Source: CAZSWS01 sp964610765
GTDB lineage: Bacteria > Bacteroidota > Bacteroidia > Bacteroidales > Tannerellaceae
Reading direction: 5' to 3'
DNA length: 19,720 nt
Assembly (NCBI GenBank): GCA_964610765.1
Contig: CAZSWS010000054.1
Coordinates: forward strand, 1 to 19,720
Positions 8,097 to 16,213 of this stretch are shown piece by piece. Positions within the stretch are counted from its first letter, which is position 1. Every line of letters begins with the position of its first letter. The notes under the pieces were generated by a model. It was not told the origin of the DNA and made no database searches. It was given only the letters and a program-made list of their open reading frames with translations. A program made the translations under genes and the position numbers.

Positions 8097-9391
8097 CCAA
8101 TCACTTCGCCATAGAGGTCGAATGGTTCGGCTTCGTGGATTTTGACATTGTAAAAGTTACCCGGATATAGAAGTTGTTCTTTACTGATCAAGACTTCAGG
8201 GTCAACTTCAGGTGAATCAAATTCTGTTCGACCAATATAAAAATCCGGTTCTTCACGGTCTATAATAACCCGAAACGTTTGTCCTATTTTGGCATGATTG
8301 ATATCGGCTGCAATGTTTTCCTGTATGTGCATCAGCCTGTCCAAACGTTCCATCTTGATTTTCTGAGGGATGCTGTCTTCATAATGCTTGTACGAGTATG
8401 TGCCTGATTCATGACTATAAGCAAAAGCTCCCATGCGTTCGAAGCGAATCTTTTCAGTAAACTCCATCAATTGTTCAAAATCCTCTTCTGTTTCGCCCGG
8501 ATGTCCTACCATTAAGGTGGTTCTTAGATGAATACCGGGTACTTCTTCTCTGATTCGATTCAGTAAATCATACGTTTCTTGTTGGGTGATGTTTCTTCTC
8601 ATCTGCTTCAGCATAGGGTCGCTGATGTGCTGCAAGGCTATATCTAAGTATTTACAGACATTCTCTCTTTCACGCATGACCGGCAATAGTTCGTATGGAA
8701 AATGCGAAGGGTAGGCATAGTGTAGCCGAATCCATTCAACGCCTTGTATATCTGAAATACGTGTTACTAATTCCGGTAAAGCCAGCTTCTTATAGATGTC
8801 TAATCCGTAGTAAGTCAAGTCTTGCGCAATGAGTTGAAATTCTTTGACTCCTTTTTCAACCAGCCGTTTCACTTCTTTTTCAATCTCTTCCATGCGACGC
8901 GACTGATAGCGTCCGGTAATGATGGGTATAGAGCAGTAAGAACAGGTGCGATTACAACCTTCCCCTATTTTAATATAAGCATAATGGGAGGGAGTAGAAA
9001 GGATGCGCTCAGTTTCAAAGTCTTGTAGATACGTTTTGCCCAAATCAGCCAACAGCTCTTTCCAGTTGAACTTTCCATAGAAATGGTCTACCTCGGGCAG
9101 TTCATTTTGTAAATCAGCTAAAAAGCGTTCAGACAAGCAACCCATTACAAATAGTTTGCCTATTTGTCCGGCTTTCTTTGCCTCTCCCAGTTCAAGAATC
9201 ATTTGGATAGACTCCTCCTGTGCATCACCAATAAAACCACACGTATTTACAACAACTATTTCCCCATTGATTTTATCAGGGTCATGTTTTACGGTGTAAC
9301 CATTGGCTTGTAGCTGAAAGAGTAGTTGTTCAGAGTCTACCAGGTTTTTAGAGCAACCCAGTGTAATGATGTTAACGAGATTCTTTTTCAT
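8093..9391 (-). CDS. rimO: Ribosomal protein S12 methylthiotransferase RimO
   Basis: RimO is a radical-SAM enzyme that adds a methylthio group to the conserved aspartate (Asp88 in E. coli) of ribosomal protein S12. The 432-residue length is normal. The N-terminal MTTase domain carries the auxiliary-cluster cysteines Cys13 (GCSKN), Cys51 (NTCGF) and Cys85 (MGCLSER). The radical-SAM CxxxCxxC motif is Cys146, Cys150 and Cys153 (GEGCNRTCSYC). A TRAM-like domain occupies the last 65 or so residues. The SKNLVDSE signature separates RimO from the tRNA enzyme MiaB. The start overlaps the ftsY stop as ATGA. ftsY-rimO adjacency is familiar to me from Bacteroidales genomes. Confidence 0.97.
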   Translation of the reverse strand: MKKNLVNIITLGCSKNLVDSEQLLFQLQANGYTVKHDPDKINGEIVVVNTCGFIGDAQEESIQMILELGEAKKAGQIGKLFVMGCLSERFLADLQNELPEVDHFYGKFNWKELLADLGKTYLQDFETERILSTPSHYAYIKIGEGCNRTCSYCSIPIITGRYQSRRMEEIEKEVKRLVEKGVKEFQLIAQDLTYYGLDIYKKLALPELVTRISDIQGVEWIRLHYAYPSHFPYELLPVMRERENVCKYLDIALQHISDPMLKQMRRNITQQETYDLLNRIREEVPGIHLRTTLMVGHPGETEEDFEQLMEFTEKIRFERMGAFAYSHESGTYSYKHYEDSIPQKIKMERLDRLMHIQENIAADINHAKIGQTFRVIIDREEPDFYIGRTEFDSPEVDPEVLISKEQLLYPGNFYNVKIHEAEPFDLYGEVIG

Positions 9392-10341
9392 TCACCAAAG
9401 AGTGAGTCAACAAATTCTTTCTTACGGAACACTTGTAGGTCTTCTATACCTTCTCCCAGACCGATATATTTCACCGGAATACGGAAGTGATCCGAGATAC
9501 CAATCACCACGCCACCTTTTGCTGTTCCGTCCAGTTTAGTAACAGCCAGTGCATTAACTTCTGTTGCAGCCGTAAATTGCTTGGCTTGTTCAAAGGCATT
9601 TTGTCCGGTTGAACCATCCAGCACTAAAAGTATTTCATGAGGAGCATCCGGAACTATTTTCTTCATTACATTTTTGATTTTGGTCAACTCATTCATCAAG
9701 TTCACCTTGTTATGAAGCCGGCCGGCCGTATCAATGATAACGACATCTGCATTGTTGGCTTGGGCAGATGATAACGTGTCGTAAGCCACTGAAGCAGGGT
9801 CTGAGCCCATTTTTTGTTTGATTACCGGCACGCCCACGCGTTCGCCCCATATCACGAGCTGTTCAACAGCTGCAGCCCTAAAAGTATCAGCAGCCCCTAA
9901 GTAAACATTCAGTCCTTGTTGCTTAAACTGATAAGCCAGCTTGCCAATGGTGGTTGTTTTTCCTACTCCATTGACTCCTACTACCATGATTACATAAGGT
10001 CGTTTATTCTCTGGAATTTCGAACGACTCGGTATCTACCGTGTTGTTTTCAGTCAGCAAAGCAGCAATCTCTTCACGCAAGATTTGAGTCAGTTCATCTG
10101 TTGTAACATATTTGTCTTTCTCAACGCGGCTTTCAATTCGTTCAATAATCTTTAGCGTCGTGTCAACACCCACGTCTGAGGTGATTAAAACCTCTTCCAG
10201 GTTGTCTAACACCTCATCGTCCACCTTGCTTTTTCCCGCAATGGCACGTGTGATTTTGGTGAAGACATTTTCTTTTGTTTTAGACAATCCTTTGTCTAAA
10301 GTTTCTTTCTTATCTCTACTGAAAAACTTAAATATTCCCAT
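9388..10341 (-). CDS. ftsY: Signal recognition particle receptor FtsY
   Basis: FtsY is the SRP-receptor GTPase that docks ribosome-SRP complexes at the inner membrane. The 317 residues cover the N and G domains. The P-loop GVNGVGKTT is at 122-130, followed by the SRP-type insertion with DTFRAAA (152-158), then DTAGR at 204-208 and TKLDG at 268-272, with the C-terminal GLGEGIEDL. The N-terminal acidic A domain of E. coli FtsY is absent; instead a short basic stretch (MGIFKFFSRDKKE) probably helps membrane contact, as in other short FtsY proteins. It overlaps rimO by four bases. A 53-bp gap with a weak hairpin separates it from nspC, so it may share that gene's transcript. Confidence 0.97.
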   Translation of the reverse strand: MGIFKFFSRDKKETLDKGLSKTKENVFTKITRAIAGKSKVDDEVLDNLEEVLITSDVGVDTTLKIIERIESRVEKDKYVTTDELTQILREEIAALLTENNTVDTESFEIPENKRPYVIMVVGVNGVGKTTTIGKLAYQFKQQGLNVYLGAADTFRAAAVEQLVIWGERVGVPVIKQKMGSDPASVAYDTLSSAQANNADVVIIDTAGRLHNKVNLMNELTKIKNVMKKIVPDAPHEILLVLDGSTGQNAFEQAKQFTAATEVNALAVTKLDGTAKGGVVIGISDHFRIPVKYIGLGEGIEDLQVFRKKEFVDSLFGE

Positions 10342-10359
10342 TTGTTCTGACCTTATGCT

Positions 10360-10385
10360 ATTTTATTCATTTAGAATGCTAAAAT
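10360..10385 (-). repeat. Small hairpin in the nspC-ftsY gap
   Basis: On the minus strand ATTTTA-g-CATT-cta-AATG-aa-TAAAAT can fold into a 10-bp stem with a small internal loop. It sits 19 bp before the ftsY start. There is no U-run after it, so it is more likely a processing or stability element, or chance, than a terminator. Confidence 0.3.
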
Positions 10386-10394
10386 ACAAATATT

Positions 10395-11534
10395 TCAGCT
10401 CATTCTGTTCTTATAATCTTCGTAAGTGAACTTTCTGTATAGTTCAAATTTGTTTTCTTTTGTCCACAGTCCGATTGATGGATGCGGAATGCCATTAAAC
10501 ATGCTTGTCTTAACCGTAGTATAATGAATCATATCTTCAAAAACCAATAAGTCACCCGGTTGCAAAGGCTCATCAAACGACCAATCACCCATATAATCGC
10601 CACTTAAACAGCTATTTCCACCTATTCGATAGGTGGGTTTTCCCTCTTCCGGTTCGTAGGCATTGCGGATGCGGGGTTTGTATGGCATCTCCAGTGTGTC
10701 CGGCATGTGGCAGGTAAACGAAGCATCCATAATGGCGGTTTGTATGCCGTGATTCTCTACGATGTCGACAACGGTTGTTACCAATACACCGGTTTCCCAA
10801 GCAAAAGCGCTACCCGGCTCCATGATAATCTCCAGATTGGGGTATTTTCCTTTGAACGAAAGTAGAAGCTCAACTAAATGATCCACATTGTAGTTTTTAT
10901 GAGTCATTAAGTGACCGCCACCCATATTCAACCATTTGATGTGCGGCAATAGATGACCGAAACGTTTTTCAACGACCAATAAAGTCTTTTCTAAATCAAA
11001 TGAATTAGACTCGCAGAGTGTATGAAAATGTAGTCCGTCAACCCCTTCGGGTAGTTTGTTGCCAATCAGATTAGCAGTAATGCCCATTCTGGTTCCCGGA
11101 GCAGTTGGGTTGTATAGTTCGGTTTCTACTTCTGAATATTCCGGATTGATTCGCAAACCACACGAAACGTTTTTTCCGTCTGCCACGACCATGGGATAGA
11201 AACGTTCAAATTGCGATAGCGAATTGAATGTCACGTGGCTACTGTATTTCAGTATCGTCGGAAAATCCTGCGCTGTATAAGCCGGCGAGTAGGTATGAGC
11301 CGGACTCCCCATTTCTTCGTATGCCAGTTGTGCTTCATAGATGGAGCTAGCTGTTGAATAAGGAATATACTCCCGGATGATGGGAAACGATTTCCAAAGT
11401 GCAAAGGCTTTAAAAGCCAGTATGATATTGACACCTGCGCGTTCTTTTACACGTTTAATTAATGATAAGTTCTTACGAAGCAATTCTTCTTCCATGACAT
11501 AGCATGGTGAGGGAATTTGGTTGAAATCAATCAT
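10395..11534 (-). CDS. nspC: Carboxynorspermidine decarboxylase (fold-III PLP enzyme)
   Basis: NspC removes CO2 from carboxyspermidine or carboxynorspermidine, the last step of the alternative spermidine route used by many Bacteroidota. The 379-residue length fits. It has the alanine-racemase/ornithine-decarboxylase fold. The PLP lysine is K42 in LAFKAFALW, the phosphate-binding glycine loop is NMGGGHLM (203-210), EPGSAFAWETG lies at 239-249, and the catalytic cysteine is Cys309 in NSCLSGDYMGD. The start overlaps the end of the helicase gene as ATGA. Its usual partner, carboxynorspermidine dehydrogenase, is not in the window. No polyamine-related control element is visible. Confidence 0.96.
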   Translation of the reverse strand: MIDFNQIPSPCYVMEEELLRKNLSLIKRVKERAGVNIILAFKAFALWKSFPIIREYIPYSTASSIYEAQLAYEEMGSPAHTYSPAYTAQDFPTILKYSSHVTFNSLSQFERFYPMVVADGKNVSCGLRINPEYSEVETELYNPTAPGTRMGITANLIGNKLPEGVDGLHFHTLCESNSFDLEKTLLVVEKRFGHLLPHIKWLNMGGGHLMTHKNYNVDHLVELLLSFKGKYPNLEIIMEPGSAFAWETGVLVTTVVDIVENHGIQTAIMDASFTCHMPDTLEMPYKPRIRNAYEPEEGKPTYRIGGNSCLSGDYMGDWSFDEPLQPGDLLVFEDMIHYTTVKTSMFNGIPHPSIGLWTKENKFELYRKFTYEDYKNRMS

Positions 11535-13804
11535 TCTATAATGGTTAGTTTGGCAAATTTAAGTATAAGTTTCTTTTCTCCCACATGATTGAAAGAAACA
11601 ATCGCCATATCCGGGTCTCCTTCAAGTCCTGTGACTTCTCCTTGTCCAAATCGGCTGTGACTCACAATGCTTCCCACTTTTAGTTCTCCAATTGAGGCCA
11701 CTTTCACTCCTTCGACAATGGAAGGCTTCGCTGCTTTCTGGCGGGTGGGAGAGGGTAGAGGCTTCCGGTCGGGCTGTTTAGAAACTTTTGGCGTATAGTA
11801 GCTGCCTGTTTGAACAGCTTCTTGCGTTTTTCTTTCAACACTAGCCTTGAGGTAGTCTGGGTCTAAATCATAGAGAAATCGACTCGGCAAGCATCGCATG
11901 CTCTCACCGTTGCGATAGCGTGATTTGGCATACGTGAGTATGCAATTCTCTTCGGCACGTGTGATAGCTACATAAAACAAACGTCTTTCTTCTTCAATCC
12001 CTCTGCTACTATCCATTACCATACGCGAGGGGAACAGTTCTTCTTCCAATCCCACGACGAAAACATTCTTAAACTCCAGCCCTTTAGCAGCATGGATAGT
12101 CATAAGGGTTACTTTATTGGTGTTTTCCTCCCGGTCATTATCCTGGTCGGTAAGCAAAGCTATCTCTGAGAGAAAATCGGCTAATGTAACTTCCCAAACG
12201 CCTTCTTCGTTTTTCAGTTCAGTATATTCAGCAATTCCTTTCACCAGTTCTTCCAGGTTTTGCTGCTTGCTTTTTCCTTCAATCGAGTTGTCCATAATGA
12301 AAGACTCAGCGATACCGGATTTTTTGATAATCCGGGTGGCAATGTCTTTGGGTGCATCGGTTTGGCTTTTTTGTGTAAGCTCTTCAATCAATAGGTGAAA
12401 ACCGGCAATTTTATTGGCTGTTCCCTTATTGATGTTCACCCCATATTGAAAAGGTGCTTCAACAATACTCCACAGACTGGTATTGTTGCGTATAGCAGCC
12501 TCTTTCAGTTTGTTGACCGTTGTTTCTCCAATCCCTCTGGTGGGGTAGTTGATGACTCGTTTGAGTGCTTCCTCGTCATGCGGATTTACCAGCATCCTCA
12601 TGTAGGCAATGACATCTTTGATCTCTTTTCGTTGATAGAACGAAAGTCCGCCATATATCTTATAAGGAATATTCAGTTTGCGCAAGGCTTCTTCCAGTAT
12701 TCTCGACTGCGCATTCGTTCGGTATAAAATGGCAAAGTCTTCAAAAGAATACTGTTTGCTACTGTATTGCATATCCTTGATACGCATAGCAACTGAATAG
12801 CCCTCTTCATAGTCTGAGTAAGCCGCATAAAGGTCAAGCTTTTCGCCCGGTTCTTTTTCTGAAAAAACCGTTTTAGCAATTTGTTCTTTATTCTTTTTTA
12901 TCAGGCTGTTCGCTGCGTTTACGATGTTTTGTGTCGACCGATAGTTTTGCTCCAGCTTGATGTACCGGCAGTCCGGATACACCTGTTTGAATTTGAGCAT
13001 ATTGTCAATATTAGCTCCCCGGAATGAGTAGATGCTTTGTGCATCATCACCCACCACGCAAATACGTCGGTTTATTTCGCAAAGTCGTGTTACAATCAGG
13101 TGTTGTGCGAAGTTGGTGTCTTGATATTCATCGACCAGCACATATTGAAAGATTTGTTGATATTTTTCTAAAACAGTCGGATGGTCACGAAACAGGATAT
13201 TGGTATAGAGCAATAAGTCATCAAAATCCATGGCGCCTGCCTGAAAGCATCGGGCCTGGTATTGTTTATAGATATCTTTGAGAAGAGGCATCCGGCTATG
13301 GTTGTCATGCTCAATAAGCTCCTTGTCATACGCATAGCTATTCCAGGTTATCAATGCGTTCTTTGCATTCGAAATGCGGTTTTGTACAACGCCGGGTCGA
13401 TACACTTTATCATCCAGTTTCATTTCCTTGATGATAGCCTTTATCAGATTTTTCGAATCGGAAGAGTCATAGATAGTAAAGTGCGATGGAAAACCAAGTA
13501 GTGAAGACTCAATGCGTAATATGCGTGAAAAGATTGAGTGAAAAGTCCCCATCCAAAGTCTGCGTGCATCCAAATCTCCTACCATCGCATTGACCCGATC
13601 ACGCATTTCGCGTGCGGCTTTGTTCGTAAAGGTCAGCGCCAGAATTCTATTAGCCGGCATGCCTTGCTTCAGTAGATAGGCGATCTTATACGTAAGTACG
13701 CGCGTCTTTCCCGAGCCGGCACCCGCAATAACCATCGATGGACCATCTGTATAGAGCACAGCCTCTCGCTGGCTGTCATTGAGTTCTTTCAAAAAATCTT
13801 CCAC
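11531..13804 (-). CDS. pcrA: ATP-dependent 3'-5' DNA helicase, UvrD/PcrA type
   Basis: This is a superfamily 1A helicase of 757 residues, the size of PcrA/UvrD. Walker A GAGSGKT is at 28-34, motif II DEYQDTN at 225-231, motif III GDDAQSIYSFRGA at 252-264, motif IV QNYRS at 286-290, motif V TIHAAKGLEF at 569-578 and motif VI AITRA at 613-617. A basic linker (about 660-705) leads to a C-terminal Tudor-like domain (VGSIVSHSRFGQGEVTGLEG) that in PcrA binds RNA polymerase. The expected roles are nucleotide excision repair, removal of RecA and help at stalled transcription. The start is GTG; an in-frame stop lies six codons upstream and no closer ATG exists. It is the first gene of the probable operon with nspC, ftsY and rimO. 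Confidence 0.96.
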   Translation of the reverse strand: MEDFLKELNDSQREAVLYTDGPSMVIAGAGSGKTRVLTYKIAYLLKQGMPANRILALTFTNKAAREMRDRVNAMVGDLDARRLWMGTFHSIFSRILRIESSLLGFPSHFTIYDSSDSKNLIKAIIKEMKLDDKVYRPGVVQNRISNAKNALITWNSYAYDKELIEHDNHSRMPLLKDIYKQYQARCFQAGAMDFDDLLLYTNILFRDHPTVLEKYQQIFQYVLVDEYQDTNFAQHLIVTRLCEINRRICVVGDDAQSIYSFRGANIDNMLKFKQVYPDCRYIKLEQNYRSTQNIVNAANSLIKKNKEQIAKTVFSEKEPGEKLDLYAAYSDYEEGYSVAMRIKDMQYSSKQYSFEDFAILYRTNAQSRILEEALRKLNIPYKIYGGLSFYQRKEIKDVIAYMRMLVNPHDEEALKRVINYPTRGIGETTVNKLKEAAIRNNTSLWSIVEAPFQYGVNINKGTANKIAGFHLLIEELTQKSQTDAPKDIATRIIKKSGIAESFIMDNSIEGKSKQQNLEELVKGIAEYTELKNEEGVWEVTLADFLSEIALLTDQDNDREENTNKVTLMTIHAAKGLEFKNVFVVGLEEELFPSRMVMDSSRGIEEERRLFYVAITRAEENCILTYAKSRYRNGESMRCLPSRFLYDLDPDYLKASVERKTQEAVQTGSYYTPKVSKQPDRKPLPSPTRQKAAKPSIVEGVKVASIGELKVGSIVSHSRFGQGEVTGLEGDPDMAIVSFNHVGEKKLILKFAKLTIIE

Positions 13805-13824
13805 AAATAACTGATTTTAGCTTA

Positions 13825-13832
13825 CAAAATTA
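13825..13832 (-). promoter_or_regulatory. Putative -7 box for the pcrA-nspC-ftsY-rimO operon
   Basis: On the minus strand TAATTTTG matches TAnnTTTG and ends 21 bp before the GTG start of pcrA. No clear -33 TTTG is present. A perfect 7-bp inverted repeat, TTCTAAT/ATTAGAA (13851-13857 and 13865-13871), lies about where the -33 region would be and might bind a regulator. Confidence 0.35.
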
Positions 13833-14015
13833 GCCAAAAAAGTCCTCCTATTCTAATGCTATAGATTAGAAAGAACAATCAATGGTTAAGAAAAGAGATG
13901 TGCCGTGTTTAGTAAAGTCACGATAGTATCTCATATTTATTTATTTCTCCGAAGTTATAGAGTATGTCGGGAGTGTTTTTTACCACTTAAAGCCCTGTCT
14001 TATTAAACTTTTATC

Positions 14016-14023
14016 TAATTTTG
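14016..14023 (+). promoter_or_regulatory. Putative -7 box for the 14054 gene
   Basis: TAATTTTG matches TAnnTTTG and lies 30 bp before the ATG. The divergent gap (13805-14053) thus has one such box facing each way. The -33 position is not convincing. Confidence 0.35.
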
Positions 14024-14053
14024 AGCTTTTTGTGTTCATAAATAAATATATCT

Positions 14054-14563
14054 ATGGGTTATATTTTAGCTACCATCTTGGTAATCGTGATTATCATTCG
14101 TATTCTTAGTAAAAAGAGAACAAATCATGATCATGCGGAGTTGCTGGAAGAGTTACGCGACGATCCTTTTCCTTATCAGGATTATGTGTCCGGCTTTCCC
14201 GGTTTAAAGCACGGGTTTGGCTATCGGATAGTCATAGAAGAGGAGAAACTACTATTTATCAGCAGTAAAGGTGATATAGAAGGCAAACTCCCTCTCAACA
14301 AAATCCGGCGAGCGGAGCTTACCGATTTCTCTACCTATGACAGCGGACGGTCGTTAGCGCAGGTTTTCTTTTTTGGACTTTGGTCTTGGTTATTCTTCAA
14401 AGATAAAGTTGATTATCAATATCGATTGCAAATCTATTGGCTGGATGAAATGGAGGTAAATAGCTTAAACTTCGACTATTTTGGTTCAAGTGCAGAGATA
14501 CGATCCAAACATGCCTACCAAGTTTTACAGGAGAAGCTAGCTGAGCATAAAACCCTACGATAA
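14054..14563 (+). CDS. Membrane-anchored hypothetical protein, possibly PH-like
   Basis: I do not recognise this 169-residue protein. Residues 3-18 form a strongly hydrophobic N-terminal segment followed by basic residues (SKKR), so it is probably a membrane anchor with the rest in the cytoplasm. The body alternates short strands such as FGYRIVIEEEKLLFIS and GKLPLNKIRRAEL, a pattern reminiscent of bacterial PH-like domains, then a second hydrophobic stretch (about 101-115, rich in F and W) and an amphipathic C-terminal helix (150-165). This fold suggestion is only a guess. The phosphoesterase gene follows after 32 bp and may be co-transcribed. An ATACAA/TTGTAT inverted repeat (14571-14576/14589-14594) lies just before that gene's start. 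Confidence 0.7.
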   Translation: MGYILATILVIVIIIRILSKKRTNHDHAELLEELRDDPFPYQDYVSGFPGLKHGFGYRIVIEEEKLLFISSKGDIEGKLPLNKIRRAELTDFSTYDSGRSLAQVFFFGLWSWLFFKDKVDYQYRLQIYWLDEMEVNSLNFDYFGSSAEIRSKHAYQVLQEKLAEHKTLR

Positions 14564-14595
14564 TATCCCAATACAAAACACGTAAGCATTGTATC

Positions 14596-15717
14596 ATGAG
14601 AAAGTATATCAGTCTATTTATTGTATTTTTATTATTTATTCCCCTTGCTGCCCAAACAGGCAGTTCTTCAATTATTGAGGGGTATGGCGATTTATATGTG
14701 TTTCATCAAGCCGACAAAAGTGTTCGCATTGTCTCTGCTCAAGCAGATGGAAGTGTGTTAGACACCACGTTTATGTGTTTGCCAACTGATTTGCGCTTGC
14801 GCTATGTTGCTGTGGGAGAAGATACAGATGTGCGGTTTGACTTTACCCTACACAAGCGTATCAAGCATAGCTGGCGTCAGGAAAAACCTCAAAAGACTTT
14901 AGTCGTTTCTGATTTACATGGTCGGTTAGATGCTTTTGTTGCCCTTTTAAAAGGGAATGGCGTAGTCGACGAGCAGTTGAAATGGACGTATGGTCAGAAT
15001 CAATTGGTTTTTATCGGAGATATCTTGGATCGTGGAAGAGATGATAACGGCATTGCCTGGTTGGTTTATAAACTGGAGAAAGAAGCCGAGGAAGCCGGTG
15101 GTCGGTTAGATTTCATTCAAGGCAACCATGAAGACCTGGTGATGAAAGACGATATTCGTTATGTACATGAAGACCACCTCATCTTTTCCGCTAAAGCAGG
15201 CATACCTTATGCAGCGCTTTATGGGACAGATACTGAACTAGGCAGATGGCTGCGCGACAGTTATTTGATTCTAGTAGTGGGGCAGAATTTATTTGTTCAT
15301 GCCGGATTAAGTCCAAAAATGGTTGACAGAAGTTATAAAATAGGCGAAATAAATGAGTTAGGCTGGCGGTTCTCAGGCATTCCTAACCTCCAAAGAAACA
15401 ATTTGCATACACGCCTAGAAAGCCTCTTCAGTGGAGATGGTCCTTTGTGGTATCGTGGGCTGGTGGTCGATACCGAAAAAAGCCCGGGTCTGCCGTCTGA
15501 CGACTTAGATCGGGTGCTGAACTATTATCAGGTACAACGCATATTGGTAGGTCATACTGAGGTTGACGAGGTTGATTGGCGATACGATGGTCGTGTGGTG
15601 GCGGTCAATGTTCGCCATTATAAAAACTACACCAAAGATGCCACTGCCGGATTGCTGATTGAGGGTGATAAGTTCTATGCTGTTACCTATTCCGGCAAAC
15701 GGTTGCCTTTGGATTGA
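14596..15717 (+). CDS. Secreted calcineurin-like metallophosphoesterase
   Basis: This is a 373-residue protein with a typical signal peptide (about 1-19, MRKYISLFIVFLLFIPLAAQ). Cleavage after LAA would leave an N-terminal glutamine, a frequent feature of exported Bacteroidota proteins. The catalytic domain is of the serine/threonine-phosphatase (PPP-like) metallophosphoesterase type, with all metal ligands visible: D106 and H108 in SDLHGR, D142 and D145 in GDILDRG, N177 and H178 in GNHED, H235 in HAGLS and H320 in GHTE. Residues 25-95 form an N-terminal beta-rich part of unknown role. The substrate cannot be deduced; a periplasmic phosphomonoesterase is likely. A small hairpin (AACAG-TTAG-CTGTT) follows within 40 bp of the stop. 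Confidence 0.92.
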   Translation: MRKYISLFIVFLLFIPLAAQTGSSSIIEGYGDLYVFHQADKSVRIVSAQADGSVLDTTFMCLPTDLRLRYVAVGEDTDVRFDFTLHKRIKHSWRQEKPQKTLVVSDLHGRLDAFVALLKGNGVVDEQLKWTYGQNQLVFIGDILDRGRDDNGIAWLVYKLEKEAEEAGGRLDFIQGNHEDLVMKDDIRYVHEDHLIFSAKAGIPYAALYGTDTELGRWLRDSYLILVVGQNLFVHAGLSPKMVDRSYKIGEINELGWRFSGIPNLQRNNLHTRLESLFSGDGPLWYRGLVVDTEKSPGLPSDDLDRVLNYYQVQRILVGHTEVDEVDWRYDGRVVAVNVRHYKNYTKDATAGLLIEGDKFYAVTYSGKRLPLD

Positions 15718-15780
15718 ACCGCTCAGTAGGTGGGGGAGAGCAAGTAACAGTTAGCTGTTTCTAGTTGATTTATTGCACAC

Positions 15781-15804
15781 GCTTTCCCCATACGGGCGAA
15801 AAGC
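15781..15804. terminator. Possible hairpin between convergent genes
   Basis: GCTTTCCCC and GGGCGAAAAGC form an imperfect stem across the loop ATAC. It lies in the 103-bp gap where the phosphoesterase gene (plus) meets the regulator cluster (minus), where termination is expected, but no T-run follows on either strand. Confidence 0.3.
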
Positions 15805-15820
15805 ATTGAAGGCATACTTG

Positions 15821-16138
15821 TTATATTCTTCCTCCTACCGGCGATAAGACACTTCCTTTTATTTGTTGTTTCTTTGCTCTCAGGTAGCTATCATAGCTTC
15901 CAAAGCCCGCCAACGTAATCAGGTATAGATTGTTATATGAAGTGTATTTGGGGTTAGCAAGCAGTTTGTCTAACTCTTCCAATCGATACATATTGATAAA
16001 ACTACTAAAGTTCACACCATATTCTTTATTAATAAAAGCCGACAGATAAGTTCTGTTGGTTTTTAGATAACCCATCATATCCGTAATTTTCAGGTTCGGA
16101 TTCAGATAGGGTTTCTCTGTGCGCATATAATCTTCCAA
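15821..16138 (-). CDS. AraC-type DNA-binding part of the interrupted regulator
   Basis: This stretch encodes an AraC-like helix-turn-helix domain: RTEKPYLNPNLKITD, then the first HTH with the signature NRTYLSAFINKEYGVNFSSF, then RLEELDKLL and a second HTH remnant AGFGSYDSYLRAKK. It has no membrane segment. If translated on its own it could begin at TTG (16138) or, more plausibly, at the ATG at 16126, giving a soluble domain of about 101 residues. The frame is open back to the amber codon at 16214-16216. The C-terminus (SVLSPVGGRI) does not match the usual GxxPxxYR ending of AraC domains. Whether it is made alone, made by readthrough, or dead is unknown. Confidence 0.6.
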   Translation of the reverse strand: MEDYMRTEKPYLNPNLKITDMMGYLKTNRTYLSAFINKEYGVNFSSFINMYRLEELDKLLANPKYTSYNNLYLITLAGFGSYDSYLRAKKQQIKGSVLSPVGGRI

Positions 16139-16213
16139 TTGCTCTTTGGTTACTACCTTTGGAGGTGTTGCAGACTGTTCTTCTTTGGCAAGATTACTAA
16201 AATCATCTTCATC

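Noticed and set aside
9388..10341. Truncated FtsY (no acidic A domain)
   Set aside because: Many bacterial FtsY proteins consist of only the NG domain with a short basic N-terminus; all GTPase motifs are intact.
12117..13501. Several 79-110 codon plus-strand frames opposite pcrA
   Set aside because: All are antisense to a helicase with a complete motif set; the frames are shadows of its codon composition.
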